A stretch of DNA of 64,000 nucleotides, from assembly GCF_001439845.1 (NCBI RefSeq), contig NZ_JYLO01000012.1:1-64000 (forward strand), in the 5' to 3' direction. Below, piece after piece: positions 51,071-59,725 of this stretch. Every line of letters begins with the position of its first letter. Within the stretch, counting starts at the first letter, position 1. This DNA comes from Pseudomonas lactis (GTDB lineage: Bacteria > Pseudomonadota > Gammaproteobacteria > Pseudomonadales > Pseudomonadaceae). Below the pieces are notes generated by a model. The model was not told where the DNA came from and searched no databases. It saw only the letters and a program-made list of their open reading frames with translations. The translations under genes were made by a program, and so were the position numbers.

Positions 51071-52396
51071 TTACTGACCCTGCAACGACTCCAGCAACTT
51101 CACTGTCGGATACCCATCCGCCGGCCAGCCCAGCGCCTGCTGTGCAGCCCGAATCGCCTTGCGCGTGTTGGCGCCAATGATCCCGTCGGCATTACCCGCG
51201 TCATAGCCTTTGGCGCTGAGCGCCGTCTGCAGGTCTATGCGTTGCGAACGGCTCAGCGGCAGCTCATCCTTTGGCCAACTGCCCCGAATCACACCGCCAC
51301 CGCCAAACCGCTCCGACAGCAGGCCAACCGCCAGTGCGTAGGACGACGAATTGTTGTACTTGAGGATCGCGCGGAAGTTATCCAGCACCAGGAATGCCGG
51401 GCCACGGTAGCCGGCCGGCAGCAGCAGGGCGGCGGACAGCTGGTCGACATTCGCCGGCAGGCTCACGCCAGGCGGCAGTTGGATGCCCAGTTGCAGCCAT
51501 TGCGCCACGGTCTTGCGCACGCCACCATCGGCCAGGCTGTAGTCGAAGCCCGACGGCAGCGGCTGCACTTCAACACCCCACGGCTGGCCTTTTTGCCAGC
51601 CGGAGCTTTGCAGGTAGTGCGCGGTGGAGGCGAGGGCATCGCCCGGGCTGTTCCAGATATCGCGGCGACCGTCACCGTCGAAGTCCACGGCGTGGGTGTT
51701 GTAGGTGGTCGGGATGAACTGGGTCTGGCCCATCGCCCCAGCCCAGGAACCTTTCATCTGGTCAGCCTGGATATCGCCATGCTGGATGATCTGCAGCGCC
51801 GCCAGCAGTTGCGCTTGTGCAAAGGCCGGGCGACGGCCTTCGTAAGCCAGGGTGGCCAGGGAACGGATTACCGAGTTATTGCCCTGGAACTGGCCAAAGT
51901 TGCTTTCCATGCCCCACACCGAGACCAGTGCCTGGCGGTCAACGCCATAGCGCTCTTCGATGCGCTGCAGGATATCGGCGTACTTGACCAGCAACGCCTG
52001 GCCATTGCGCACGCGCAGCGGCGACAGGGCGCCCTCGATGTATTCCCACACCGGGCGGGAAAACTCTGGCTGGCTGCGGTCGGCACGAATCACCGCCATA
52101 TCGGGGGTGACGCCGGCAAAGGCGTTATCGAACACCGCGGGCGTAATCCCGGCTTGCAGGGCTTGTGCACGGAAGCCAGCCTGCCACTCGGCAAAGGTCT
52201 GGGTGGGTTGGATATCGAGATTGTCCACTGCCAATGGGGCAACCACGGCAGGCGCAATAGCCGGGGCGGTCTGGAGCTTGGGCAGGGGTTGAGCGTCCGC
52301 AGCCGTGGGCTTTTCGGCGCAGGCGACGAGCAGAATGAGGCTGGAGGCAGCGATCAATTGGCGTAGGTGCCAACGACGGGAAAGACTAGAGGGCAT
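51071..52396 (-). CDS. Lytic murein transglycosylase with peptidoglycan-binding domain
   Basis: This 441-residue lipoprotein has lipobox LLVAC, a proline-rich spacer, an MltB-like catalytic domain (YGVDRQALVSVWGMESNFGQFQGNNSVIRSLATLAYEGRRP; catalytic Glu in GMESN; then GSWAGAMGQTQFIPTTYNTHAVDFDGDGRRDIW) and a C-terminal PGB_1 domain (LQTALSAKGYDAGNADGIIGANTRKAIRAAQQALGWPADGYPT). It acts at the inner face of the outer membrane. Related to mltB in this window but not adjacent by operon; transcribed leftward toward ldcA. Confidence 0.93.
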   Translation of the reverse strand: MPSSLSRRWHLRQLIAASSLILLVACAEKPTAADAQPLPKLQTAPAIAPAVVAPLAVDNLDIQPTQTFAEWQAGFRAQALQAGITPAVFDNAFAGVTPDMAVIRADRSQPEFSRPVWEYIEGALSPLRVRNGQALLVKYADILQRIEERYGVDRQALVSVWGMESNFGQFQGNNSVIRSLATLAYEGRRPAFAQAQLLAALQIIQHGDIQADQMKGSWAGAMGQTQFIPTTYNTHAVDFDGDGRRDIWNSPGDALASTAHYLQSSGWQKGQPWGVEVQPLPSGFDYSLADGGVRKTVAQWLQLGIQLPPGVSLPANVDQLSAALLLPAGYRGPAFLVLDNFRAILKYNNSSSYALAVGLLSERFGGGGVIRGSWPKDELPLSRSQRIDLQTALSAKGYDAGNADGIIGANTRKAIRAAQQALGWPADGYPTVKLLESLQGQ

Positions 52397-52457
52397 GCAC
52401 AGGTCCAGGGATTACCAATCAGGTACAGACCTTATCATGCCAGAGGGGCGCTTGCCT

Positions 52458-52622
52458 TCAGGCAGCCAGAAAGTAAGAAGCCTCCCAGCTATTAGACTGG
52501 AAGGCTTCGCGGCGGTAGCTGCCTTTGCCTTTGCCGGCGCGTTCCTGGCGGCTGCGGAACAAGGGCTGGGCGATGATGGATTTGGCCTTGTTGGGGCCAT
52601 GCTTGGATGGCTTTTTGCTCAT
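52458..52622 (-). CDS. arfA: ArfA-type alternative ribosome-rescue factor
   Basis: This 54-residue basic protein recruits release factor 2 to ribosomes stalled on messages without stop codons, as a back-up to tmRNA. Conserved ArfA tract: AQPLFRSRQERAGKGKGSYRR followed by SNSWEAS, close to PLFRQR...KGKGSYxRK...NWEAS of enteric ArfA. Start ATG 52622 gives MSKKPSKHG; a purine-rich gagagaa is upstream. A long hairpin lies inside the last 20 codons (52477-52508). In enteric bacteria this makes the message lack a stop codon and keeps ArfA low while tmRNA works, and the same is inferred here. The open frame extends further upstream (to 52778) without support. Confidence 0.82.
   Translation of the reverse strand: MSKKPSKHGPNKAKSIIAQPLFRSRQERAGKGKGSYRREAFQSNSWEASYFLAA
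52477..52508 (-). promoter_or_regulatory. Intragenic hairpin in arfA
   Basis: GAAGCCTTCCAG and CTGGGAGGCTTC (minus strand) form a 12-bp stem with an 8-base loop. The one imperfect position is a G-U pair in the minus-strand RNA but an A-C mismatch on the plus strand, so the fold is tuned to the arfA transcript. TTACTTT follows, which may aid termination. Expected to yield a non-stop arfA message. Confidence 0.7.
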
Positions 52623-53287
52623 GGTGGGTTCTCTCGCTTGGGGTGGAATGTGGCGGTGCAAATCATCTGCCGAAGTGGGCTGGCTGTAAAGCCCGGCGAT
52701 AGGTGGGAAATGTCGCAAATAAGGGGTGGGCAGAGTCCATGTGGGGGCTCGCTCCCGCGACGGCCTGACAGTCGACACTTATCTACCTGCCGCCCCGCGA
52801 TCGAACTGTGGGAGCTGGCTTGCCTGCGAAGGCGGCCTGGCAGTCAACACAGTTGGATGGTGTACATATCCATTGCTGCGGTAACGGCTACTTAGGGTTC
52901 CGCCCTGACGGCGGCTCACTTTTGAAAAGCGCAAAAGTAAGCAAAACGCTCTTGCCCCACCACTCGGCACCTCGCTTAGGCTCGGTGTGCCCGTAATCCG
53001 CCAGTGATTTGGAGGGCCGCCGCCACGCGCCATCCATGGCGCGGGGCGGCTAAACCGGCATCCCTGCCGGTTTACCCCCCAAATCCCTGTCGAATTCCGG
53101 CCAGCGTGGTTTGACGGGGCGCCTGAGATCAAAAGCAGATCAAGAGCAAGATCAAGAGCGGCTCGCTTCGCATCGTGGTTAGCGTTGAGCGCTACAGAGC
53201 TGTATCAGGAGCAAATGGGCCAACTGGCCCGCCGCCATCGCAGGCAAGCCAGCTCCCACAGGGTTTTGTGGTGTGGTGCTGAGGGGG
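52623..53287. other. Intergenic region with long repeat copy C
   Basis: The 665 bp contain about 150 bp of arfA leader and then copy C of the dispersed repeat (52775-53260), flanked by a partial REP at 52741-52775. Nothing else is supported. Confidence 0.6.
52775..53260 (-). repeat. Dispersed ~450-bp repeat, copy C
   Basis: Same block order as copies B and D. Small changes (ctacttagggttccg instead of ccgcttagggttccg) place a stop in the MDGAWRRPPK frame after about 48 codons, while a second frame containing HAGRNSTGIWGVN remains open. The two ends are REP sequences (gtgggagctggcttgcctgcgaagg and catcgcaggcaagccagctcccac). Confidence 0.88.
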
Positions 53288-54325
53288 TTATTCGGCAGGC
53301 AACGCCAGGCGCTGGCCGGCCATCAATAGCGACAGACGGCTCAGGCTCATCCATGGCGAGCCGGCTGCCTGGCCTTTGATCTGTGCATCGATGCGCTGCG
53401 CTTCCAGCAGCAGTTGCGCCCAGCGCTGCGCCGAGTGCCGTTGCAGGGCTTTGCTCATCAGGGGTTTGCGTTTGTCCCACACCGGTGGCCGGGCCTGGCT
53501 GAAGCATTTGTCCAGCGGGGTGCCCTGGCTGTATTGCAGGGCAATGTTCGCCAACACGCGCAGCTCACGGGCCAGGGCCCAGAGGATCACCGGTGGTTCC
53601 ACCCCTTCGCCGCGCAGGCCTTCGAGCATGCGCAACGCGTGGGCCGGCTCGCCGTTGAGGATGGCGTCCACCAGGCCGAACACATCAAAGCGCGCGCTAT
53701 CGGCCACTGCGCCTTGCACGGTTTCGACGGTGATCTGCCCGTCTTCAGCCATCAACTTGAGCTTTTCGATCTCCTGGGCGGCGGCAAGCAGGTTGCCTTC
53801 GACCCGAGCGGCGATCAGCTCCACGGCGTCCTGTGTTGCCGCCAGGCCTGATTGCGACAGGCGCTGACGAATCCACTGCGGCAACTGGTTGCTGTCCACC
53901 GGCCAGATCTGGATGAACTGAGTCTGTGGACCTTCGACCAGGGCCTTGCCCCACTTGGTTTTCTGAGCGCTGCCGTCGAGCTTGGGCAGGCTGATCAGCA
54001 ACACGGTGTCTTCGGCGGGGCGCGAGCAGTATTCCATCAGGGCTGCCGCGCCTTTATCGCCCGGCTTGCCCGAGGGCAGGCGCAGTTCCAGCAGGCGTTT
54101 CTCGGCAAACAGCGACATGCTCGCGCCAGCTTGCAGCAGCGTGCCCCAGTCGAAACTGGCGTCAGCGCTGAACACTTGGCGTTCATCGAAGCCTTGCTGG
54201 CGTGCGGCGGTGCGGATCGCGTCGGCCGCTTCCTGGCACAGCAGCGGGTCATCGCCGCTGACGATATACACAGGCGCAAGGCCACCTTGCAGGTGTTTGG
54301 CGAGTTGGGCGGGGGCAAGTTTCAT
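53288..54325 (-). CDS. holA: DNA polymerase III delta subunit
   Basis: This 345-residue clamp-loader subunit opens the beta clamp. Domain order is normal: N-terminal MKLAPAQLAKHLQGGLAPVYIVSGDDPLLCQEAADAIR, AAA-type body with LVEGPQTQFIQIWPVDSNQLPQWIRQRL, helical and collar regions ending SRLSLLMAGQRLA. It follows lptE by 39 bp, in which a hairpin (54337-54359, perfect 10-bp arms) lies five bases after the lptE stop and 11 bases before this ATG; it could set the ratio of the two proteins. Confidence 0.96.
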   Translation of the reverse strand: MKLAPAQLAKHLQGGLAPVYIVSGDDPLLCQEAADAIRTAARQQGFDERQVFSADASFDWGTLLQAGASMSLFAEKRLLELRLPSGKPGDKGAAALMEYCSRPAEDTVLLISLPKLDGSAQKTKWGKALVEGPQTQFIQIWPVDSNQLPQWIRQRLSQSGLAATQDAVELIAARVEGNLLAAAQEIEKLKLMAEDGQITVETVQGAVADSARFDVFGLVDAILNGEPAHALRMLEGLRGEGVEPPVILWALARELRVLANIALQYSQGTPLDKCFSQARPPVWDKRKPLMSKALQRHSAQRWAQLLLEAQRIDAQIKGQAAGSPWMSLSRLSLLMAGQRLALPAE

Positions 54326-54336
54326 AGGCGGGGCGA

Positions 54337-54359
54337 ACGGGGCGCCAGGGGCGCCCCGT
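54337..54359. terminator. Hairpin between lptE and holA
   Basis: acggggcgcc and ggcgccccgt form a perfect 10-bp stem with a 3-base loop in the 39-bp gap of the lptE-holA operon. There is no T tract. It might act as a processing or attenuation point. Confidence 0.55.
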
Positions 54360-54364
54360 CTGGC

Positions 54365-54970
54365 TTACTCGACAGGGACTTCAACAGGCGACTGTTTCGG
54401 CGTGTTGTCTTCATATTCCTGCGCGGCTTTCAGGGCGTCGGCGTCAGCCTTGGCCTTGTTGTCGGCCACTTGCTGCAGCTCAGCCAGTTTTTCCGGGGTG
54501 AGCATTTGCAGGCGAGTCATCATGCGCTGGATCAGCTCACGACGCATTTCCTTGCGCACCTGGATGGTCTCGGAGTCCGAACCCACCAGGTTGTTGCCGT
54601 CGTGGCTCACCACTTTCTGCACCTGGATCTTGTCACCCATCAGCGGCAGCTGATCACGGCCTTGTATTTCGAACATCAGCGCCGTGTTCAATTCAACGTC
54701 GGACGCACGGCCGGCACTGGCGTAGCTGATATTGCGCTGGGTTTCGCGTTCATCCGTCAGGATCAGCTTGTAGGTGGCGCCGTTGTACACGTGCACACCG
54801 CTGTTTTCCAGGGTCTGGCGCAGCTGGGTGACGGTTTCGCCGTAGGCGTTGCGGGCGCTGACGTCGAGTTCCTTGAGCGACAGCTCATTGGTGCCGGTGC
54901 CGCGCAGCTGGAAGCCGCAAGCGCTCAACAGCACGGCAAGGCCCATAACCAGCAGATTGCGTTTGATCAT
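54365..54970 (-). CDS. lptE: LPS-assembly lipoprotein LptE
   Basis: This 201-residue outer-membrane lipoprotein forms the plug of the LptD translocon. Signal MIKRNLLVMGLAVLLSACGFQLRG has lipobox LSAC. Body: LKELDVSARNAYGETVTQLRQTLENSGVHVYNG, then RNISYASAGRASDVEL. The C-terminal tail (LAELQQVADNKAKADADALKAAQEYEDNTPKQSPVEVPVE) is a charged extension longer than in enteric proteins. Located between leuS and holA, the common order. Confidence 0.95.
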   Translation of the reverse strand: MIKRNLLVMGLAVLLSACGFQLRGTGTNELSLKELDVSARNAYGETVTQLRQTLENSGVHVYNGATYKLILTDERETQRNISYASAGRASDVELNTALMFEIQGRDQLPLMGDKIQVQKVVSHDGNNLVGSDSETIQVRKEMRRELIQRMMTRLQMLTPEKLAELQQVADNKAKADADALKAAQEYEDNTPKQSPVEVPVE

Positions 54971-55058
54971 TTTGTTGCTCCCCTTGAAACCAGGTGGGCC
55001 TTCTCGGGCCCTAAAGGTTTAGTTCGGCGTGGGGCCCAAGCCCCGCGCCCGATCCGAT

Positions 55059-57665
55059 TTAGCTGGCGACGATATTGACCAGTTTGCCGGGCACCACGAT
55101 CACCTTGCGGATGGTCAGGCCTTCGGTAAAGCGCAGCACGTTCTCATTGATACGTGCAGCTGCTTCAACCTCTTCACGGCTGGCGCTGGCCGGCATGTCG
55201 ATCTGGCCACGCAGTTTACCGTTAACCTGGATGACCAGTTGCAGCGTGTCCTGTACCAGGGCGCTGTCATCCTGCACCGGCCAGGCGGCATCGATGACGG
55301 CACCGCTGTGGCCCAGGCGGCTCCACAGTTCATGGCTGATGTGCGGCGTGATAGGCGCGAGCAACAGGGTAACTGTTTCCAGGCCTTCCTGGATCAGCGC
55401 ACGGTCTTGTTCGGTCGCCTGCGGGGCTTTTTCCAGCACGTTCATCAGCGTCATCACCTGGGCGATGGCGGTGTTGAATTTGTGGTTCTGCCCGACGTCC
55501 TGGCTGGCCTGGCGGATAGCCAGGTGGATGCTGCGGCGCACGGCTTTCTGCTCGTCGTTCAAGGCGCCGAGGTCCAGCTTGCCCGGCAGGCCCTGGCTGA
55601 CATGGGCGTGGGCCAGGCGCCAGACGCGCTTGAGGAAACGGTGCGAGCCTTCGACCCCCGAGTCGGACCATTCGGCGCTCATATCGGGCGGTGAAGCAAA
55701 CATCATGAACAGGCGGCAGGTGTCGGCGCCGAACTGATCGATCATCGACTGTGGGTCGACGCCGTTGTTCTTGGACTTGGCCATCTTCTCGGTGCCGCCG
55801 ATTTCCACTGGCAGGCCGTCGGCTTTCAACTTGGCGCTGATGACCTTGGCTTTGCTGTCACGCTCAAGCTCGACATCCGCCGGGTTGAACCAGGTGTAGG
55901 CGCCATTGGCTTCGCGACGATAGTAAGTATCGGCGATCACCATGCCCTGGGTCAGCAGGTTCTTGAACGGCTCATCGGAGCTCACCAGGCCTTCGTCACG
56001 CATCAGCTTGTGGAAGAAGCGCGCGTACAGCAGGTGGAGGATGGCGTGTTCGATGCCACCGATGTACTGATCCACCGGCAACCAATGGTCGGCTGCGGAT
56101 TTCTCCACCAGGCCACCTTCATAGTGCGGCGAGGCATAACGAGCGTAGTACCACGAGGACTCGACGAAGGTGTCCATGGTGTCGGTTTCACGCTTGGCCG
56201 GCGCGCCGCATTTAGGGCAGCTGCACTCGTAGAACTCAGGCATGCGTGCCAACGGCGAGCCAGCGCCATCCGGCACCACGTCTTCTGGCAACACGACCGG
56301 CAGTTGGTCTTCTGGCACCGGCACGTCACCACAGGTTTGGCAGTGGATGATCGGGATCGGGCAGCCCCAGTAGCGCTGGCGGCTGATGCCCCAGTCGCGC
56401 AGGCGGAACTGGGTGCGCGAGGCGCCGAGGTTTTTCTTGATCAGGGCCACTTCCATGGCGTCGAACGCGCCCTGGAAATCCAGGCCGTCGAATTCGCCGG
56501 AGTTGATCAGCGTGCCGTGCTCGCCGTAGGCGTCTTGCCACGGCGCGGGGTTGGTGTCACCCGAGCTGGTGCGCACAACCGACTTGATCGGCAGGTTGTA
56601 CTTGGTGGCGAATTCGAAATCGCGCTCGTCGTGGGCCGGCACGGCCATGACGGCGCCATCGCCGTAGTGCATCAATACGTAGTTGGCGACCCATACCGGC
56701 AGCTTCTCGCCGGTCAGCGGGTGCTCGACGAACAGGCCGGTTGGCAGGCCCTTTTTCTCCTGGGTGGCGACGTCGGCTTCGGCCACGCTGCCACCTTTGC
56801 ATTCAGCGATGAACGCCTGCAGCTCAGGGTTGTTCTGTGCGGCCTGGGTGGCCAGCGGGTGTTCGGCGGCCACGGCGACGTAGGTCGCGCCCATCAGGGT
56901 GTCGGGGCGGGTGGTGAACACCTTGAGTGCGCCCGCTTCGCCGATGGAGTCGACGTTGTACGGGAACTGCACTTCCATGCCCTTGGATTTGCCGATCCAG
57001 TTGCGCTGCATGGTCTTGACCTGTTCAGGCCAGCCCGGCAGATCGTCGAGGCTCGACAACAGTTCATCCGCGTAGGCGGTGATCTTGAAGTAGTACATCG
57101 GGATTTCGCGCTTTTCGATCAGCGCGCCGGAACGCCAGCCGCGACCGTCGATGACCTGTTCGTTGGCCAGTACGGTCTGGTCGATCGGGTCCCAGTTCAC
57201 GGTGCCGCTTTTTTTGTAGATCACGCCTTTTTCGAACAGGCGAGTGAACAGCCATTGTTCCCAGCGGTAGTAATCGGGCTTGCAGGTGGTGACCTCGCGG
57301 GACCAGTCCACCGCCAGGCCCAGGCTGCGCAGCTGGGTCTTCATGTAGGCGATGTTTTCGTAGGTCCACTTGGCGGGCGCCACGTTGTTTTTCATCGCGG
57401 CGTTTTCTGCCGGCATGCCGAAGGCGTCCCAACCCATGGGTTGCAACACGTTCTTGCCGAGCATGCGCTGGTAGCGCGAAATCACGTCGCCGATGGTGTA
57501 GTTGCGCACGTGCCCCATGTGTAGCTTGCCGCTGGGGTAAGGGAACATCGATAGGCAGTAGTAAGTCTCCTTGCCTGGCTGTTCACTGACTTCAAAGGAC
57601 TTTTGCTCGTCCCAGAAGGTTTGGGCGGCATTTTCTATTTCACGGGGCTGATATTGTTCGTGCAT
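55059..57665 (-). CDS. leuS: Leucyl-tRNA synthetase
   Basis: This 868-residue class I synthetase has HIGH-type motif HMGH (FPYPSGKLHMGHVRNYTIGD), connective editing domain with TTRPDTLMGATYVAVAAEHPLA (Thr-rich editing motif) and DERDFEFA, zinc-like segment with CSCPKCGAPA, and KMSKS-type KMAKSKNNG. Start at ATG 57665 (MHEQYQPREIENAAQ). The frame is open for another 83 codons but they have no synthetase features. First gene of the leuS-lptE-holA series. Confidence 0.97.
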   Translation of the reverse strand: MHEQYQPREIENAAQTFWDEQKSFEVSEQPGKETYYCLSMFPYPSGKLHMGHVRNYTIGDVISRYQRMLGKNVLQPMGWDAFGMPAENAAMKNNVAPAKWTYENIAYMKTQLRSLGLAVDWSREVTTCKPDYYRWEQWLFTRLFEKGVIYKKSGTVNWDPIDQTVLANEQVIDGRGWRSGALIEKREIPMYYFKITAYADELLSSLDDLPGWPEQVKTMQRNWIGKSKGMEVQFPYNVDSIGEAGALKVFTTRPDTLMGATYVAVAAEHPLATQAAQNNPELQAFIAECKGGSVAEADVATQEKKGLPTGLFVEHPLTGEKLPVWVANYVLMHYGDGAVMAVPAHDERDFEFATKYNLPIKSVVRTSSGDTNPAPWQDAYGEHGTLINSGEFDGLDFQGAFDAMEVALIKKNLGASRTQFRLRDWGISRQRYWGCPIPIIHCQTCGDVPVPEDQLPVVLPEDVVPDGAGSPLARMPEFYECSCPKCGAPAKRETDTMDTFVESSWYYARYASPHYEGGLVEKSAADHWLPVDQYIGGIEHAILHLLYARFFHKLMRDEGLVSSDEPFKNLLTQGMVIADTYYRREANGAYTWFNPADVELERDSKAKVISAKLKADGLPVEIGGTEKMAKSKNNGVDPQSMIDQFGADTCRLFMMFASPPDMSAEWSDSGVEGSHRFLKRVWRLAHAHVSQGLPGKLDLGALNDEQKAVRRSIHLAIRQASQDVGQNHKFNTAIAQVMTLMNVLEKAPQATEQDRALIQEGLETVTLLLAPITPHISHELWSRLGHSGAVIDAAWPVQDDSALVQDTLQLVIQVNGKLRGQIDMPASASREEVEAAARINENVLRFTEGLTIRKVIVVPGKLVNIVAS

Positions 57666-57926
57666 GGCTACTTTTGAACTGGATAGGGGTGGCCTAATCC
57701 TCTTCGGTGCACTGTCCGGGTTGTTCGACACCAAGAAGCGGCGCGTCCATGCCCAAACCCTGCGGGAAGTGGAGTTACAGGAAGCGCCGTAGCATACATG
57801 ACCCCACTCTATCGAGGGAAACCCTGATTGCGCGCCAAGGGCCGTCTGTCGCGGCACCGGGCAGGCGCAGCAACGGGGGCTACGCTGTTTAGTGGGGAGC
57901 AAGTATTTCTTCAATGAGGTGAGGGG

Positions 57927-58232
57927 ATGGTTGAATCGCAGCGAACTTTAACGAAACCGCAGTTGTACGAAGGATTGATCGACCGTTTGGGTCGGGCATT
58001 GGATGCCGCAAGAACCGCAGGCCGATTGCGTGATGAGCGGCCTCTGGAGCTGGAGTTGCGAGGCTTGAGCCAGGCGGAGCTTGAATTGATCAATAACTAC
58101 CTGGCGTTGAATCACGACCGCGCCTCCCATGGGCAGGCTTCCCCGCCCGCTCATTCGGCCAAGGTCATCTGGATCAAAGACCTGGCGACCGGCCGCAGGC
58201 CAGAGAACTTGCGGTCTGTGCGGTGCAAGTGA
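57927..58232 (+). CDS. Hypothetical protein, 101 residues
   Basis: Strong helix-forming N-terminal half (LTKPQLYEGLIDRLGRALDAARTAGRLRD..., LSQAELELINNYLALNHDRASH), then a shorter C-terminal part (AKVIWIKDLATGRRPENLRSVR). I do not recognise a family. The ATG has GAGGTGAGGGG just before it, a strong ribosome site. It is divergent from leuS with 261 bp between; P. aeruginosa carries a hypothetical gene (PA3986) here, so it may be a conserved Pseudomonas gene. Confidence 0.6.
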   Translation: MVESQRTLTKPQLYEGLIDRLGRALDAARTAGRLRDERPLELELRGLSQAELELINNYLALNHDRASHGQASPPAHSAKVIWIKDLATGRRPENLRSVRCK

Positions 58233-58329
58233 GCCCCGCGTTATCCGTTAGCGTTATCAAAATGTTGTCGGTAAGGATTGTTGCAAAACCCCTTTGCATC
58301 TAGGCTTCGGGCATCTTTGGAGATGCCCG

Positions 58330-59091
58330 ATGCCTTTTCGTTATTTCATTAAACAACTGTTGTTGCCGCCCGGTATTTTTCTGCTGTTGTTGGCGTGTGC
58401 CTGGTGGTTTCGCCGCAGCCGTCCGCGCCTGGCGGGCTTGTGTTTTGCCCTGGGGCTTGGCGGGATGTGGTTGATCAGCCTGCCCGTGATGGTGCAGTGG
58501 GGCGCGCGCGTCCTGGAGACAGAGCCGCCTCTGGCCCGGGAAGACTGGGCTACATTGGCCCAGCGTGCCGACGCGATTGTGGTGCTGGGCTCGGGGCGCG
58601 AGCGTGGGGACATTGCGTGGGGCAGCGATCAGCCCACCGGTATTGGCCTGGAACGTGAGCGTTTTGCCGCGCGGCTGGCCAAGGCATCCGGTTTGCCAGT
58701 GCTGACCAGCGGCGGCTTGCACTACGGCACGCCGCCCAGTGAGGCCGAGCTGATGGCGGTGTCGATGCAGGATGACTTTGGCGTTAGCGTGCGCTGGAAA
58801 GAAGAACGCAGCCGCACCACCTGGGAAAACGCCCAAATGAGCGCCGAGATTTTGTTGCCGCAAGGCATCAAGCGGGTGGTGGTGGTGACCCAGGCCTGGC
58901 ACATGCCGCGTTCGGTGTGGAGCTTTGAGAAAGCCGGCTTCACCGTGGTGCCGGGGCCGGTGGGCTTTCTGGGTGTGGACCATGGTCGACCGCTGGGCGG
59001 TTGGATGCCGGACGTCAAGGCGGTGTGGCAAAGCGGGCAGTTGATCAATGAAGCGGTGGGGCAGGTGGGGTATCGGTTGTTCTACCGGTAG
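58330..59091 (+). CDS. YdcF/ElyC-family (DUF218) membrane protein
   Basis: This 253-residue protein has two N-terminal membrane helices (IKQLLLPPGIFLLLLACAWWF, LAGLCFALGLGGMWLISLPVMVQW) and then a periplasmic DUF218 domain: ADAIVVLGSGRERG, LPVLTSGGLHYGTPPSEAELM, SRTTWENAQMSAEILLPQG and VVVTQAWHMPRSVWSFEKAGF. ElyC in enterics affects lipid-II carrier recycling at low temperature. ATG 58330 has GGAG seven bases upstream. Lies between the hypothetical gene and repeat copy D. Confidence 0.88.
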   Translation: MPFRYFIKQLLLPPGIFLLLLACAWWFRRSRPRLAGLCFALGLGGMWLISLPVMVQWGARVLETEPPLAREDWATLAQRADAIVVLGSGRERGDIAWGSDQPTGIGLERERFAARLAKASGLPVLTSGGLHYGTPPSEAELMAVSMQDDFGVSVRWKEERSRTTWENAQMSAEILLPQGIKRVVVVTQAWHMPRSVWSFEKAGFTVVPGPVGFLGVDHGRPLGGWMPDVKAVWQSGQLINEAVGQVGYRLFYR

Positions 59092-59725
59092 GCGCAACAC
59101 AGGCGATCAATGGTGGGAGCTGGCTTGCCTGCGATGGCGGTGGGTCAGTGAGCACTCAGGGCACTGATACACCGCTATCGCAGCATAGGTATTTACACAA
59201 CTTCAATACGACACTGACCCTGTGGCGAGGGAGCTTGCTCCCGTGACGGCCTGGCAGCCGACGCTTACCTACCTGACGCGCCGCTGTCCAAATGTGGGAG
59301 CTGGCTTGCCTGCGAAGACGGCCTGACAGTCAACACAGTTGGACCGTGTACATATCCATTCCTGCGGTAACGGCCGTCTAGGGTTCCGCTCTGACAGCGG
59401 CTCACTTTTGAAAAGCGCAAAAGTAAGCAAAACGCTCTTGCCCCACCACTCGGCACCTCGCCTAGGCTCGGTGTGCCCGTAATCCGCCAGTGATTTGGGG
59501 GGCCGCCGCCACGCGCCATCCATGGCGCGGGGCGGCTAAACCGGCATCCCTGCCGGTTTACCCCCCAAATCCCTGTCGAATTACGGCCAGCGTGGTTTAA
59601 CGGGGCGCCTGAGATCAAAAGCAGATCAAGATCAAGAGCGACTCGCTTCGCATCGTGGTTACCGTTGAGCGTTACAGTGTTGTGTAGATACCTATGGCCA
59701 TCGCAGGCAAGCCAGCCGCCACAGG
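59092..59725. other. Intergenic region with REP sequences and repeat copy D
   Basis: The 634 bp hold a REP at 59114-59140, a divergent REP at 59221-59245 and copy D of the dispersed repeat (59255-59722), which ends right beside the lnt stop codon. No gene is supported. Confidence 0.65.
59255..59722 (-). repeat. Dispersed ~450-bp repeat, copy D
   Basis: Same blocks and orientation as copies B and C. The MDGAWRRPPK frame is intact (59269-59523), and a second overlapping frame (HAGRNSTGIWGVN...) is open from end to end and beyond. Only a short difference (gatcaagatcaagagcg versus gatcaagagcaagatcaagagcg) separates it from B and C in the AT-rich tail. Confidence 0.9.

Noticed and set aside
51020..52366. 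448-codon plus-strand frame opposite the second transglycosylase
   Set aside because: Antisense shadow; starts inside a REP sequence.
56010..57524. 504-codon plus-strand frame opposite leuS
   Set aside because: Mirror frame of leuS; no domain and no start signal.
57666..57914. 83-codon N-terminal extension of leuS
   Set aside because: The extension lacks synthetase features; the standard N-terminus begins at MHEQYQPREIENAAQ.
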